This document shows positions 14,642 through 23,910 of a stretch of DNA of 35,651 nucleotides, piece after piece. Made by a program: the position numbers and the translations under genes. The stretch is from Candidatus Woesearchaeota archaeon (GTDB taxonomy: Archaea; Nanobdellota; Nanobdellia; Woesearchaeales; SKGA01): assembly GCA_016926395.1 (NCBI GenBank), contig JAFGOT010000027.1:1-35651 (forward strand), written 5' to 3'. How positions within the stretch are numbered: position 1 is the first letter of the stretch; the number at the start of each line of letters is the position of its first letter. The notes under the pieces are model-generated. The model worked only from the letters and a program-made list of their open reading frames with translations, was not told the DNA's origin and ran no database searches.

Positions 14642-15763
14642 TTATTCTGGTTTATACAGAAAATCTTCTATTTGATTTTCTGCTTCTTTCCTTCTTTTTT
14701 GATGTTCAGCTAAGAACTCATTAATTTTGTCAATTAACATTGCTTTTACTTCGCCAGATAAGAGTTCGCCTTTTCGATATTTATCATACATCTCTTGTAG
14801 TTTTTCATCGTCATCTTCAAAGTATTGCATCCATTGACAAGCAACATCGATATCTGGATTTCCGCCTAGTTTTCTATGTTCTTCGACTGTATCTTGTCCG
14901 CCACTAAATGCATATTTGTTAATTTTTTTCTTAACTGTTTTTGGATCATCTGTTAGAAGAATATCTTTTCCTTCTCCACCTTTATCTGTCGATTGTTTTC
15001 CTTCTCCGCCTGTCATTGGCGTCATAAATTTAGCATGTAGTATTGCTGGTTTTTTATGTCCTAATTTTTCTATAACATCTCGACTAATTCTAAAGTGGGG
15101 ATCTTGATCAACACCAAGTGGAATGAGACACGGTCTGTTTTCATTTCTTAGTACGTTTGGTAAGAATGCTGGAACTGTTTGCATTGCAGTATAGAAGATG
15201 CTTCCTATATTGTTGGAATCCGTGAATCCAAATGCGCCTTTAACTTGTGATGTTGTTATTTTTTTTGCTACTTTGATTGCTTCTGGATACATAATTCCTG
15301 CATGTTTTGTATCAATCAAAAAATGTGTTTTTTTTGGGTCAAAACCAAGTGCAATCACATCTAACATGTTCTCGTATGTCCAGTCTTGAATTTCTTCATA
15401 ACTTTTATCTTGTTTGAATAAGAATTTTTCATCATCTGTGAACTGAAACCATAGGTCCACATCAAAAACATCTTGTAACCATTTGACAAATCTCCAAGTT
15501 CCAACATGACCTAAATGTATTGGTCCTGATGGTCCTCGACCTGTATATAAAAAGAATTTATTTCCTTTCTTGTATTCGTCAAGGCACCATTTCAGGTCTC
15601 TGTGTGCAAAGAATATTCCCCTACGTAATTGAGGGTGTAGTTCTCCTGCAAGTTCTTTGATTTGTTTAAGATCCTCTTCTGTGAGTTTCTTTATACCAAA
15701 TTCTAAAACTAGTCTTTCATAATCGACTGCTCCTTCGACCTCGTATGGATTTACTGTACTCAT
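14642..15763 (-). CDS. trpS: Tryptophanyl-tRNA synthetase (archaeal/eukaryotic type)
   Basis: This class I synthetase charges tRNA-Trp. Its 373 residues match the archaeal/eukaryotic branch: HIGH motif as PIHLGH (81-86), the GVDQDPHFR block (218-226), NKYAFSGGQDTVEEHRKLGG and CQWMQYFEDDDEKL, the last strongly like the human enzyme. The usual KMSAS loop is not found; at that position (about 250-266) there is a glycine-rich MTGGEGKQSTDKGGEGK, so the ATP-activating lysine must be one of these. The start ATG is preceded by AAGGAT. It lies alone between convergent/divergent neighbours and has its own TATA-like region near 15815. Confidence 0.95.
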   Translation of the reverse strand: MSTVNPYEVEGAVDYERLVLEFGIKKLTEEDLKQIKELAGELHPQLRRGIFFAHRDLKWCLDEYKKGNKFFLYTGRGPSGPIHLGHVGTWRFVKWLQDVFDVDLWFQFTDDEKFLFKQDKSYEEIQDWTYENMLDVIALGFDPKKTHFLIDTKHAGIMYPEAIKVAKKITTSQVKGAFGFTDSNNIGSIFYTAMQTVPAFLPNVLRNENRPCLIPLGVDQDPHFRISRDVIEKLGHKKPAILHAKFMTPMTGGEGKQSTDKGGEGKDILLTDDPKTVKKKINKYAFSGGQDTVEEHRKLGGNPDIDVACQWMQYFEDDDEKLQEMYDKYRKGELLSGEVKAMLIDKINEFLAEHQKRRKEAENQIEDFLYKPE

Positions 15764-15827
15764 ATCCTTAAAAAAAGACTTTTTCTTTAAAAATCTGTTG
15801 TTCGAATAATATAAATAAAAGAAAATG

Positions 15828-15842
15828 GCTCTGATTTAGAGC
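15828..15842 (-). terminator. Stop-codon hairpin ending the copper operon
   Basis: GCTCT/AGAGC arms enclose a 5-base loop, and the copA TAA (plus 15836-15838) lies within it. The minus strand continues into a T-rich run. Confidence 0.6.
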
Positions 15843-18016
15843 TTTTTTATACGTAAAAGAAGTGAATTGCTTACGACGCTAACACTACTTAACGCCATCG
15901 CCCCACCTGCTATCATGGGATTTAATAGCCATCCTGTTAGCCCATATAACACTCCTGCTGCAATTGGTATTCCAAGAACGTTGTAAAATAGGGCCCAGAA
16001 CATGTTTTGTCTGATTTTACTCATTGTCATCTTGCTAAGTTTTATTGCACGAACAACGTCCATTAAATCATCTTTCATCAAAACTATTTCTCCACTTTCC
16101 ATTGCAACATCCGTTCCGCTTCCCATTGCGATTCCTATGTCTGCTTGAGCTAGTGCTGGAGCATCATTTATTCCATCTCCAACCATTGCGACAACGCCCA
16201 TTTGTTGTAGTTTTTTTACTTCGTTAGCTTTGTCTTCCGGAAGAACTTCTGCAGTGTATCCATCAACACCTACTTGTTTTGCTATTGCCTTTGCTGTTCG
16301 TTCGTTATCTCCTGTTAGCATGTAAACTTTTATTTTCATACTTTGGAGTTGTTTTATTGCTTCTTTTGAACTTTCTTTCACAACATCTGCAACTGCAATA
16401 TATCCCATGATGGTTTTTTTATAAGCCAGAATCATCACGGTTTTTCCTTCTTCTTCTAGATCGTGTATTTCTGGAATGTGGCCTTTAATATCAACTTTAT
16501 TTTTTATCATAAGTTTTGTATTTCCAAACGAGTATTCTCTTTTGTTTACACTGCCTATAATTCCAAAACCTGATATTGCTTTAAAGTTAGTTACTTTTTC
16601 AATTGGTATTCTTTCTTTGTCTGTGTAACTTATTATTGCTTCTGCTAGAGGATGTTCACTTTTTTTCTCTAAGCTTGCGATTATGCTAAGAACGTTTTCA
16701 AGTTTATTCTTTTCAAACACTGTTATGTTTGTGACTGTTGGTTTTCCTTTTGTTATTGTTCCTGTTTTATCGAGAATTATGCTTTTTATTTTATGGCTTG
16801 TTTCAAGTGCTTCTCCGCCTTTAATTAAAATACCTTTTTTTGCTCCTTTACCTGTTCCTACCATTATTGCTGTTGGTGTTGCAAGACCAAGGGCACAAGG
16901 ACATGCTATAACTAGCACTGCAATTCCTGCTTGCAAGGCAAAACTAAATTCTGCCTTCAATCCTAGTAGCCATACTAAAAATGTTCCTAATGCGATTAGC
17001 AAAACACTTGGAACAAAGTATGCTGAAACTGTATCTGCAAATCTTTGTATTGGTGCTTTATTTCCTTGAGCATCTTCAATTAATTTTATTATTTTTGATA
17101 GTGTTGTATTGCTTCCAACTTTTGTTGCTTTAAATGTGAAGTTTCCGTGTTTGTTAATTGTTGCTCCAATTACTGTGTTGCCTTTAATTTTTTCAACAGG
17201 AATACTCTCGCCAGTAACCATGCTTTCATCAACTGATGAGTTTCCGTGCAACACTATTCCATCAACTGGAACTTTTTCTCCTGGTTTTACAACAACATAA
17301 TCGCCAACTTGAACGTCATCAACTTTGACTTTCATTTCAATTCCATCTCTAACAATTGTTGCGATTTTTGGTTTTAGTCCAACTAATTTTTTTATTGCGT
17401 CACTTGTTCTTCCTTTTGCTTTAGCCTCTAGTAATCTTCCAAAAATAACTATTGTTATTAGAACTGCGCTGGCTTCGAAATAAACATGCGCCATCCCCAT
17501 TATTAATTGATATATGCTATAGAAATAAGCAGCACTTGTTCCCATAACAACAAGTGTATCCATATTTGCAGATTTTCCTTTTAGCGCTGCAAATGCGCTT
17601 TTATACATCGGCCATGCTACGTAGAATTGAACTGGCGTTGCAAGTAATCCCATTATTATTGCTTGATATGGAATTGGATTTTTCATAAAAAACATTCCTA
17701 GAATAAATACTGGGAGTGCAAATGTTAATCCTATAAAAAATTGTTTTCTAATTTGTTTGTATTCTTTTTTTCTTTTTTCTTCTTCTTTTTCAAAATCGCT
17801 TCCCTGTGATATTTTTGCTCCATATCCTTTTTTCTTAACGGCTTCTAAAACTTCTTTTAAGTCAACTTTTTTATCATCATAAACGATTGTTGCTTTATTG
17901 GTGCTAAGATTTACATTAGCTGATTCCATTCCATCCAATTTGTTTAAAGCTCTATTTACCATAGAACTACAACTAGCACAATGCATTCCAGTAATTTCAA
18001 GTGTTTCTTTTTTCAT
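15836..18016 (-). CDS. copA: Cu(+)-exporting P1B-type ATPase
   Basis: The 726-residue protein has an N-terminal HMA domain with GMHCASC (C13, C16), eight predicted membrane helices, the CPC ion-path motif (ACPCALG, near residue 370), DKTGT with the phosphorylated aspartate (near 414), TGE in the actuator domain, and [10 protein letters not shown] in the hinge. All are hallmarks of Cu+/Ag+ exporters driven by ATP hydrolysis. The ATG at 18016 is chosen, rather than an in-frame codon 99 bases upstream, because it follows GGAG, starts the HMA domain, and lies one base after the preceding gene's stop. Last gene of a three-gene copper operon; no regulator gene is visible beside it. Confidence 0.95.
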   Translation of the reverse strand: MKKETLEITGMHCASCSSMVNRALNKLDGMESANVNLSTNKATIVYDDKKVDLKEVLEAVKKKGYGAKISQGSDFEKEEEKRKKEYKQIRKQFFIGLTFALPVFILGMFFMKNPIPYQAIIMGLLATPVQFYVAWPMYKSAFAALKGKSANMDTLVVMGTSAAYFYSIYQLIMGMAHVYFEASAVLITIVIFGRLLEAKAKGRTSDAIKKLVGLKPKIATIVRDGIEMKVKVDDVQVGDYVVVKPGEKVPVDGIVLHGNSSVDESMVTGESIPVEKIKGNTVIGATINKHGNFTFKATKVGSNTTLSKIIKLIEDAQGNKAPIQRFADTVSAYFVPSVLLIALGTFLVWLLGLKAEFSFALQAGIAVLVIACPCALGLATPTAIMVGTGKGAKKGILIKGGEALETSHKIKSIILDKTGTITKGKPTVTNITVFEKNKLENVLSIIASLEKKSEHPLAEAIISYTDKERIPIEKVTNFKAISGFGIIGSVNKREYSFGNTKLMIKNKVDIKGHIPEIHDLEEEGKTVMILAYKKTIMGYIAVADVVKESSKEAIKQLQSMKIKVYMLTGDNERTAKAIAKQVGVDGYTAEVLPEDKANEVKKLQQMGVVAMVGDGINDAPALAQADIGIAMGSGTDVAMESGEIVLMKDDLMDVVRAIKLSKMTMSKIRQNMFWALFYNVLGIPIAAGVLYGLTGWLLNPMIAGGAMALSSVSVVSNSLLLRIKKL

Positions 18017-18017
18017 T

Positions 18018-19487
18018 TTATACTCCGCAAGTTCCACCTGCAGATCCACCACCACAGCCACATCCGCCTGAAGCTTGAGGTATTGCGGCAATCTCTTGTT
18101 GTATTTCTTTAGCACTCACACTTCCAAGATCTTCTTTTACGATAAATGTTCCTGGTATCATTCCCATCCAACAACTCCATGGAACAACCCCTTCTTTTGT
18201 TGGTGTAAATTCAATGGTTTGCATCCCTTTTTTTATGTCAAATTTGAGATTATATTCTGGTACTTGGATTGCATTATTGCATCCTGTAACTTCAAGTCCG
18301 TTTATTTTCCATTTTACTGGAACATCTTTTTGAAGAACAAATTTATCTGGTTCCCATCCATATCTTGTTACGTTCATTTCAATTACTTGATATTCTCCTT
18401 CCATTTTAACAATTTCATCACTTGCCATGCTGGTTGCTGTTACTTTGGCTGTCAATGTGTTTGTATCAAGACCTGATCCTGATAATGCCAAACCTCTATT
18501 AACCATTATTAATCCTAGTAATATAACAACAAATGCTGATGCTTTGAGAATTTTTGTTGTTGCTCTTCTTGAAACCAAACTCGTGATAAATCCAAATCCT
18601 AAAAGAACGGGTAATGTTCCAAGTCCAAATAAGAATAATATTTTTGCTCCTTCAATCATACTTCCTGTTCCTGCCGCCATTATATAGATTGCTTGAAGAG
18701 GTCCGCATGCTATCATCAAACCGTTTAATAAGCCAATCACTAACGGGCTTTTTGTATTCTTCTGTTCTTTTGCAACAAACTTTGTTACTCCTTTTGGTGT
18801 GTGTAATCCAAAACGTCGAAGTTTTGGAAAGACATTTAACATTTTAAGACCAAAAATTATTAAGAATAATCCGGCAAGAAGTCCTGCTATTCCTCTTATT
18901 TGTGGAGTGAATGCAATAAAAGAACCTAGCAGTCCAAACATTGCCCCGATTATCGTATATGATATTGTTTTTCCAAATCCGTACATAAAATGTGATTTGT
19001 GTGATTTCCTTCCTTCTTTCGCATCTTTTGCGCAATAACTAACAACAAACCCGCCACACATAGCAACACAATGAAATCCTGTTAGTAATCCCCCCACTAA
19101 AATTAAACCATAACTCATTCCTTGAGTTAGTTGTGGTAGTTGAATTCCTTCAACCATTTGAAATAAGAAATATGCAAGAACTCCAATTCCTATTGCTCCA
19201 ACAATCCAACCAGTTATTTCTGTTGTTTTATTTTCTGTTTTATATTTTTTTGATGTTTTGGGTGCTGGACTATCATCTAGAATTAAACATTCATAACCTT
19301 TTTCTTCAATTTTAAAAAGTATTTCATCGATGTCTGTTTTTGAAGGATCATATGTCACTTCTCCTTCTTCAGTTTCATAACTAAAATTTACTTTTTCTAC
19401 TCCCTCAACCTTTTCTGCTTGACGTTTAATTATTGTGGCGCAGGATTCACAAGTTGTTCCTTTTGCAATAAACTTTTCTGTTTTCAT
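18018..19487 (-). CDS. HMA-SafE/DsbD-like membrane protein with cupredoxin and Cys-Gly tail
   Basis: The 489-residue protein is a fusion: an HMA domain (1-70, TTCESC with C13/C16); a six- to seven-helix membrane domain of the sulfite exporter TauE/SafE (DsbD_2) type, with the family's HCxxMCGG as [10 protein letters not shown] (about 140); a cupredoxin-like beta domain (about 360-455, with [26 protein letters not shown]); and a tail [17 protein letters not shown] rich in cysteine. All four parts suit copper handling, possibly passing copper across the membrane or to a periplasm-like face; transport itself is inferred. It follows the HMA chaperone gene directly and precedes copA by one base. 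Confidence 0.85.
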   Translation of the reverse strand: MKTEKFIAKGTTCESCATIIKRQAEKVEGVEKVNFSYETEEGEVTYDPSKTDIDEILFKIEEKGYECLILDDSPAPKTSKKYKTENKTTEITGWIVGAIGIGVLAYFLFQMVEGIQLPQLTQGMSYGLILVGGLLTGFHCVAMCGGFVVSYCAKDAKEGRKSHKSHFMYGFGKTISYTIIGAMFGLLGSFIAFTPQIRGIAGLLAGLFLIIFGLKMLNVFPKLRRFGLHTPKGVTKFVAKEQKNTKSPLVIGLLNGLMIACGPLQAIYIMAAGTGSMIEGAKILFLFGLGTLPVLLGFGFITSLVSRRATTKILKASAFVVILLGLIMVNRGLALSGSGLDTNTLTAKVTATSMASDEIVKMEGEYQVIEMNVTRYGWEPDKFVLQKDVPVKWKINGLEVTGCNNAIQVPEYNLKFDIKKGMQTIEFTPTKEGVVPWSCWMGMIPGTFIVKEDLGSVSAKEIQQEIAAIPQASGGCGCGGGSAGGTCGV

Positions 19488-19694
19488 CTATTTAACCTCA
19501 TATCCTTCTGAAGCTATTATCTCTTTTAGGTGATCAAGATCTGTTTGAGTTTCTTCAAATTCAATTTCCACTGAATTATTTTTCATCGTTGCTGTGCAGG
19601 TTTTTACTCCTTCTTCATCTTCAATGATATCTTTAATTAGCATTTCACAACTAGGGCAGTGCATTCCTTTAACTTCTAGATTTACTTTTTTCAT
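19488..19694 (-). CDS. Heavy-metal-associated (HMA) copper chaperone
   Basis: A 68-residue single-domain protein with the ferredoxin-like HMA layout and metal motif GMHCPSC (C13, C16), the same residue positions as in the two HMA domains encoded downstream. The family binds Cu+ and delivers it to P1B ATPases. The ATG at 19694 is chosen over a GTG nine bases upstream because that GTG is itself part of the GGTGA ribosome-binding site. Its TAG is immediately followed by the ATG of the next gene. First gene of the copper operon. Confidence 0.9.
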   Translation of the reverse strand: MKKVNLEVKGMHCPSCEMLIKDIIEDEEGVKTCTATMKNNSVEIEFEETQTDLDHLKEIIASEGYEVK

Positions 19695-19728
19695 GGTTTT
19701 CACCTTTCTGTCATTTTGAAAGCAAATC

Positions 19729-19792
19729 CTTTATTAATGCCTTTTCAGAATAAGTTGTGTTCTTTATTGTTCCTAATTGTCAAATTATTGTC
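19729..19792 (-). promoter_or_regulatory. Copper operon promoter with phased ATTGTY repeats
   Basis: An AT-rich TATA-like element (about 19729-19738) precedes the HMA gene. Just upstream, ATTGTT/ATTGTC occurs at 19766, 19776 and 19787, spaced 10-11 bases, so all three face the same side of the helix. This is a plausible operator for a metal-responsive regulator. No regulator gene is present in the operon, and the site assignment is inference. Confidence 0.35.
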
Positions 19793-19816
19793 CCAGAACG
19801 TTTAAAGACGTGTTTT

Positions 19817-21235
19817 TTATAGAAATTGAGAAATATATTTTTTTCGAGTTTCAAATCCATTTTTATGTGCCAGTTTTTTCATTGCACTATCAAATCTACT
19901 TCCATATTGAGCTGCTCTTTTTTTTCTATCACACACATATGAAACAACACCTAACTCTTTACTAATCTTTCTAAGAATTGCTTTTTCTACGCCATTGACA
20001 ATTTTATCCTCTCCTGGTATGCTAAGTGCATATTCCACAAGTTCTTTGTCTAGGAATGGAAGTCTAAGTTCTATGCCGTAATTCATTGTGATGACATCAT
20101 CTCTGTATAGATCCCTTTCATGCATTGCTTTAAGTCCTGTCATACACTCTTCATTTATAGTTTTTGTAGTCTCTTTGTGTCTTTGATAGCCTGCAAATAT
20201 TTCTTCGCTTCCAAGACCTGAGAATATCACTCTTACTCCGTCTTGTTTAGCCATGTTGCAGCATACGGAGAATGGAAGAGCAACTCCTGCTTTAACAACG
20301 TCTGCTTCTTCAATGATTGGAATTATTTTTTTTAGTTCTTTTTCTACTTCTTCTAAGTTTAGAATTTTTTCTTTATACTTTAGATTCATATCGTTTGCTA
20401 CTTGACGTGCCACAACTAAATCTTCAGGATCTTTTGTTCTTTCGTCTTGGAATCCCGCACTATAACATGTAACATCATAACCTAAATCAGTCACTATTTT
20501 TGCTATAACTGTAGAATCTATTCCTCCTGAAAATAATATTCCAACATTAACTTTATCTTCTTTTGGAGGTAAACGTTTTTTTACGGAATTAATTAGAAGT
20601 TTCTTTACTCTTTCCTCATTTAGTTCTTCTTTTCTAAGTTTAAAGAATTCTCTATTTTCAAAGATTATTTTTTTAGTTTTAATATTATATTTTAGAATTT
20701 GTCTTGGATTAAGTTCGATTGATTCTTTTGGCAAAGCCTTTTTTTCACTTGCAAAAAATAATTCGAATTTTAACTCCTCACCACTAATTGGTTGGGTGTA
20801 GTGGTGTAGAGGTTTTACTCCAATTAAATCTCTAGCTAAAATAATCTCTTCTCCTTCGAAGTACGCAAATGCATAAACACCATCTAATTCTTCTAAACAG
20901 GAGGTTCCTTTTTCTTGAAGTAATTGTAATAGTAAATCAGAATCATTTTTTGCATTAAGTTTGTATTTGGAGTTTAGTTCTTTCCAGTTATATATTTCAC
21001 AATTAGATATTATTATTCCTTTTTTTCCAGGAATTGGTTGAGGAACATGTCCAACGATTGACAATAAGTTATGTCCAAAGTAACCTTCTACCTCTTTTGT
21101 TCCAATAGCGGCAATTCTAGTATTATCCGGACCTCTGTTTTTCATTATTTCAAGTCCTTTTAAGACTAATTCTTTTGCTTGATCGTCTGAATCAGTGCCT
21201 GCTTTGAAACCAGCTATACCTATTATACCGCACAT
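19817..21235 (-). CDS. asnB: Asparagine synthase, glutamine-hydrolysing
   Basis: The 472-residue protein converts aspartate, glutamine and ATP to asparagine. The N-terminal class II amidotransferase domain begins MCGIIGIAGF with the nucleophilic Cys2 and has NRGPDN. The synthetase domain has the pyrophosphate loop FSGGIDST (about 237) and IFSGLGSEEIFAGYQRH. The C-terminus is slightly short relative to the bacterial enzyme but complete for the domain. The start is supported by the need for Cys2; a TTTTTAAAT box (21262-21270) lies 26-35 bases upstream and predicts a leaderless message. It follows the phosphohexomutase gene. Confidence 0.92.
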   Translation of the reverse strand: MCGIIGIAGFKAGTDSDDQAKELVLKGLEIMKNRGPDNTRIAAIGTKEVEGYFGHNLLSIVGHVPQPIPGKKGIIISNCEIYNWKELNSKYKLNAKNDSDLLLQLLQEKGTSCLEELDGVYAFAYFEGEEIILARDLIGVKPLHHYTQPISGEELKFELFFASEKKALPKESIELNPRQILKYNIKTKKIIFENREFFKLRKEELNEERVKKLLINSVKKRLPPKEDKVNVGILFSGGIDSTVIAKIVTDLGYDVTCYSAGFQDERTKDPEDLVVARQVANDMNLKYKEKILNLEEVEKELKKIIPIIEEADVVKAGVALPFSVCCNMAKQDGVRVIFSGLGSEEIFAGYQRHKETTKTINEECMTGLKAMHERDLYRDDVITMNYGIELRLPFLDKELVEYALSIPGEDKIVNGVEKAILRKISKELGVVSYVCDRKKRAAQYGSRFDSAMKKLAHKNGFETRKKYISQFL

Positions 21236-21261
21236 TATAATTAGAGAAAAAGGGGCTTTTC

Positions 21262-21270
21262 TTTTTAAAT
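21262..21270 (-). promoter_or_regulatory. TATA-like box for asnB
   Basis: TTTTTAAAT about 30 bases before the asnB ATG suggests a separate leaderless transcript. The box touches the stop of the preceding gene, so read-through is also possible. Confidence 0.5.
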
Positions 21271-22608
21271 CTACGCCCGACTGATTATGTGTTCTATTTT
21301 TTCTTTTAGTTCTTTTACGATATTTTCTCTGTTTCCTTCAATATTTACTCTTACCAGAGGTTCGGTGTTACTTTTTCTAACGTTAAAAAAATATTCATCT
21401 GAATACACACTTATCCCATCAATTTCCAGAATTTCTTTTGCTTCATTTGTAAATTCTTTTTTTATTTCCTTTAGGGCGTAGTTAGGGTCATTAACTTCAT
21501 AATTGATTTCTCCCGAGTTGGCATACTTTTCGATAAGTGGACTAGAAAGTTCTTTTAGTGTTTTGTTTGTTTTATCTAATATGTTTAAAACATTAATTAT
21601 TGTATATATGCTTGAGTCTGTATAATGTAATTTTTGATAAACGTAGTGTCCTGATTTTTCGCCTGCAAATTGAACGCTGTTTTTCTTCATTCCTTTTTTT
21701 ATGTATGGTGCTCCTGATGCAAAAAGAAAACTTTCAATTTTATTTTCCTCTAGTATTTCTTTAACTGCTCGTGAGCTTCTAACTTCATATCCTGCCCTTT
21801 CGCCTTCTTTTAATATATTTGATCCAATTATTCCAATCATGATATCTGCAGGAATTATATCTCCTTCGTTAGTTACGAATATGACTCTGTCAGCATCACC
21901 GTCAAATGCAACTCCAAAATCAAATTCTTCTTTTTTTATTTTGGCTACTATTTGTTTTAAGTTTGCATTTATTGCGGGGTTACATTCGTGGTTTGGAAAT
22001 GTTCCATCTATTTCAGCAAACATTACTTCCAAGTGTATTTTTTCTCCAAATATTTTCTTTAATGCTTTAACTTCTAGTATTCCCATTCCATTTCCTGTGT
22101 CTGCTAATATTTTGTAGCTTCTGTGTATTGGTTTGGTGAGTTTTTTTATTTCATTGACATATTCTTCATTGATTGTTTTTTGAATTAAGTGTCCGGGTGT
22201 TTTTTTATTAAATTCTTTTTTGTTCATTATTTGCTTGATTTCTTCAAGGCCATTTTCTTTGAATATTGGAACGGCATTTTCACTACATATTTTAAACCCG
22301 TTATACTCTTTGGGGTTGTGGCTTGCTGTTATTATAACTCCTCCACAAGCAGTTCCTGAGTATAATGAAAAGTAGAATTGTGGTGTTGAAACTTTTCCTA
22401 TTGTTACAACGTTTTTCCCGGTGCTAAGAATACCTTTTATTAGAGCAGGATATAGTTTGTCGCCACTTTTTCTTCCATCTCGAGCAACGACTATTTTTTC
22501 TCCTTTCAGATATGTTCCAATGGCTTTTCCAAGATTTAGCGCAAATTCTTCATCTATATCTCTTTGATACACTCCTCGGATATCATACGCTTTAAATGGA
22601 TCACTCAA
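21271..22608 (-). CDS. manB: Phosphomannomutase/phosphoglucomutase
   Basis: This 445-residue alpha-D-phosphohexomutase moves phosphate between C6 and C1 of mannose or glucose. It shows the four signature loops: the phosphoserine loop TASHNP (94-99, Ser96), the metal loop DGDADR (236-241), the sugar loop GEKSGH (316-321), and the phosphate loop RKSNTEPLVRV near the C-terminus. The GEKSG loop fits a PMM/PGM rather than a glucosamine mutase, but specificity is inferred. The start is a TTG at 22608, supported by GAGGTGA six bases upstream. Its products would feed the nucleotidyltransferase encoded nearby. Confidence 0.9.
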   Translation of the reverse strand: MSDPFKAYDIRGVYQRDIDEEFALNLGKAIGTYLKGEKIVVARDGRKSGDKLYPALIKGILSTGKNVVTIGKVSTPQFYFSLYSGTACGGVIITASHNPKEYNGFKICSENAVPIFKENGLEEIKQIMNKKEFNKKTPGHLIQKTINEEYVNEIKKLTKPIHRSYKILADTGNGMGILEVKALKKIFGEKIHLEVMFAEIDGTFPNHECNPAINANLKQIVAKIKKEEFDFGVAFDGDADRVIFVTNEGDIIPADIMIGIIGSNILKEGERAGYEVRSSRAVKEILEENKIESFLFASGAPYIKKGMKKNSVQFAGEKSGHYVYQKLHYTDSSIYTIINVLNILDKTNKTLKELSSPLIEKYANSGEINYEVNDPNYALKEIKKEFTNEAKEILEIDGISVYSDEYFFNVRKSNTEPLVRVNIEGNRENIVKELKEKIEHIISRA

Positions 22609-22618
22609 ACACTTTCAC

Positions 22619-22637
22619 CTCTAATACTTTATTAGAG
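22619..22637 (-). promoter_or_regulatory. Palindrome between promoter and start of the phosphohexomutase gene
   Basis: CTCTAATA (22619-22626) and TATTAGAG (22630-22637) form a perfect 8-bp inverted repeat that overlaps the GAGGTGA ribosome-binding site (22615-22621). A TTTTTAAAC box lies at 22647-22655, so the palindrome falls at or near the predicted transcription start. It could act as a protein-binding operator or as a hairpin masking the ribosome site. Confidence 0.4.
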
Positions 22638-22657
22638 ATTCACTTGTTTTTAAACTT

Positions 22658-23815
22658 TTAGTCTAATTTTAAGTACTGTTCTTTTCTTAGAAGTAAGCCT
22701 TTGTGTGGTATGTTAATTTGATCAAGGCTTGTATTGGTTGATAATTTGTATAGTGTGTCTTGAGGAAACACAATTTGTGTGCCTTTCCCTACTAGTCTAT
22801 TATAATAACCTTCATTGATGCTGTATTCTGATATTTCTTTGGCTAATATATGGTTTTTTGTTAGTGTTATTTTTCCTTGATACTTTTTCCCGTTTTTAGC
22901 AACTGGCATTCTTTTAGCCAGCAATCCTGCAAGGTATGCTTGTTGTATTTCTTCTCTTGAAGCATCTCTTTGGTTGTTGCAGATTTTTTTTAGGTTTATT
23001 AGATTTCTTTGTTCAATTAATTTTGAGAATCCTAAATATTCGCTAAAAAATTGTTGAATAACTTTTGAATGAATTGTTAATGGTCTGTTTCTTCCTGTTC
23101 CAAAATCTTGTCCATTTCCATTTCTTAATATAGCATCTTTTTGCACTTTGAAACTGTTTTCAATGATTGGGATTATTGTTTCTATCATCCATTCTTTTTC
23201 TTCTTCTCCAAAATAATTGAAGTATACTGTATGGACTCCTTCTTTTCCATTTTCTATTGTTGCCCCTGCAGTTGCAATCCCATACATTATTGCTTGTTCT
23301 AATCCTATTTTAGGAATTTTTATTCCTCTTGCTAAATCATTATCTGAAAATTGAAGACTTGGTCCCCAGATTTGGATTGTTTCTTTTGCGTTTAGAAGCA
23401 TATCTTTCTTTTCTATTTCTTCATAAACTATTTTTCTTAGTACTGTAGGACTATTAACTTGTATTCCCATTTCAGAATTTAATGTATTTCTTTCAGATTT
23501 GAAATATTGATTTATTCCTTTATTTATTGATTCTGATGATATTTGATAATTGTCTTCTGTTCCTATTAATGATTCAATTAAACTTCCTGTTATGTGCATA
23601 AGTGCGGTTGCCTTTTCAATTCCTTGTCTTGTAAGTGCAATATATGTCAGCTCTGCAGCTTCAATAACTCTGTTTTTTGTTCCGTGTGGTTTTCTTTCGC
23701 CTTTGATATTTTCTATTTCACTATCGCTGATTCCAAATGTGTTTTGAATTATATTTAATCTAGTTTCAAGATTATGTTCTTTCAAATCCGTTGGTTGTAG
23801 TAGTTTGGTTTTCAT
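22658..23815 (-). CDS. Degenerate LAGLIDADG-like protein of unknown function
   Basis: I do not recognise a characterised family. The 385-residue protein has an N-terminal helical region (1-140), possibly DNA-binding (ISDSEIENIKGER... is helix-turn-helix-like). Two segments resemble the paired LAGLIDADG helices of homing endonucleases: GLEQAIMYGIATAGAT (171-186) and QQAYLAGLLAKRM (291-303). Both are followed by beta-rich stretches, and a 'PLTIHSKVIQQFFSEYLGF' block as in such enzymes lies between them. The acidic catalytic residues that normally end each motif are missing, so nuclease activity is unlikely. It is free-standing, with no intron or intein context. It has a strong TATA box (23847-23855). 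The fold assignment is inference. Confidence 0.4.
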   Translation of the reverse strand: MKTKLLQPTDLKEHNLETRLNIIQNTFGISDSEIENIKGERKPHGTKNRVIEAAELTYIALTRQGIEKATALMHITGSLIESLIGTEDNYQISSESINKGINQYFKSERNTLNSEMGIQVNSPTVLRKIVYEEIEKKDMLLNAKETIQIWGPSLQFSDNDLARGIKIPKIGLEQAIMYGIATAGATIENGKEGVHTVYFNYFGEEEKEWMIETIIPIIENSFKVQKDAILRNGNGQDFGTGRNRPLTIHSKVIQQFFSEYLGFSKLIEQRNLINLKKICNNQRDASREEIQQAYLAGLLAKRMPVAKNGKKYQGKITLTKNHILAKEISEYSINEGYYNRLVGKGTQIVFPQDTLYKLSTNTSLDQINIPHKGLLLRKEQYLKLD

Positions 23816-23846
23816 TACTTATCAGTAACTAAGAAATCGATTTTTA

Positions 23847-23855
23847 TTTATAAAT
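23847..23855 (-). promoter_or_regulatory. TATA box for the LAGLIDADG-like gene
   Basis: TTTATAAAT lies 32 bases before the ATG at 23815, predicting a leader of only a few bases. Confidence 0.65.
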
Positions 23856-23880
23856 GTGTCTGAATATAAAAAATAAAAAT

Positions 23881-23910
23881 AACTGGTTTTTACTAGTCGT
23901 TATTCCAGTT
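23881..23910 (-). terminator. Stop-codon hairpin and T-tract after the nucleotidyltransferase gene
   Basis: AACTGG (23881-23886) pairs with CCAGTT (23905-23910), and the TAG stop lies in the 18-base loop. On the minus strand the stem is followed by ATTTTTATTTTTT. Confidence 0.6.

Noticed and set aside
17917-18115. Longer copA start 99 bases upstream
   Set aside because: It would overlap the preceding gene heavily, and the extra residues resemble no CopA N-terminus; ATG 18016 begins the HMA domain and has GGAG.
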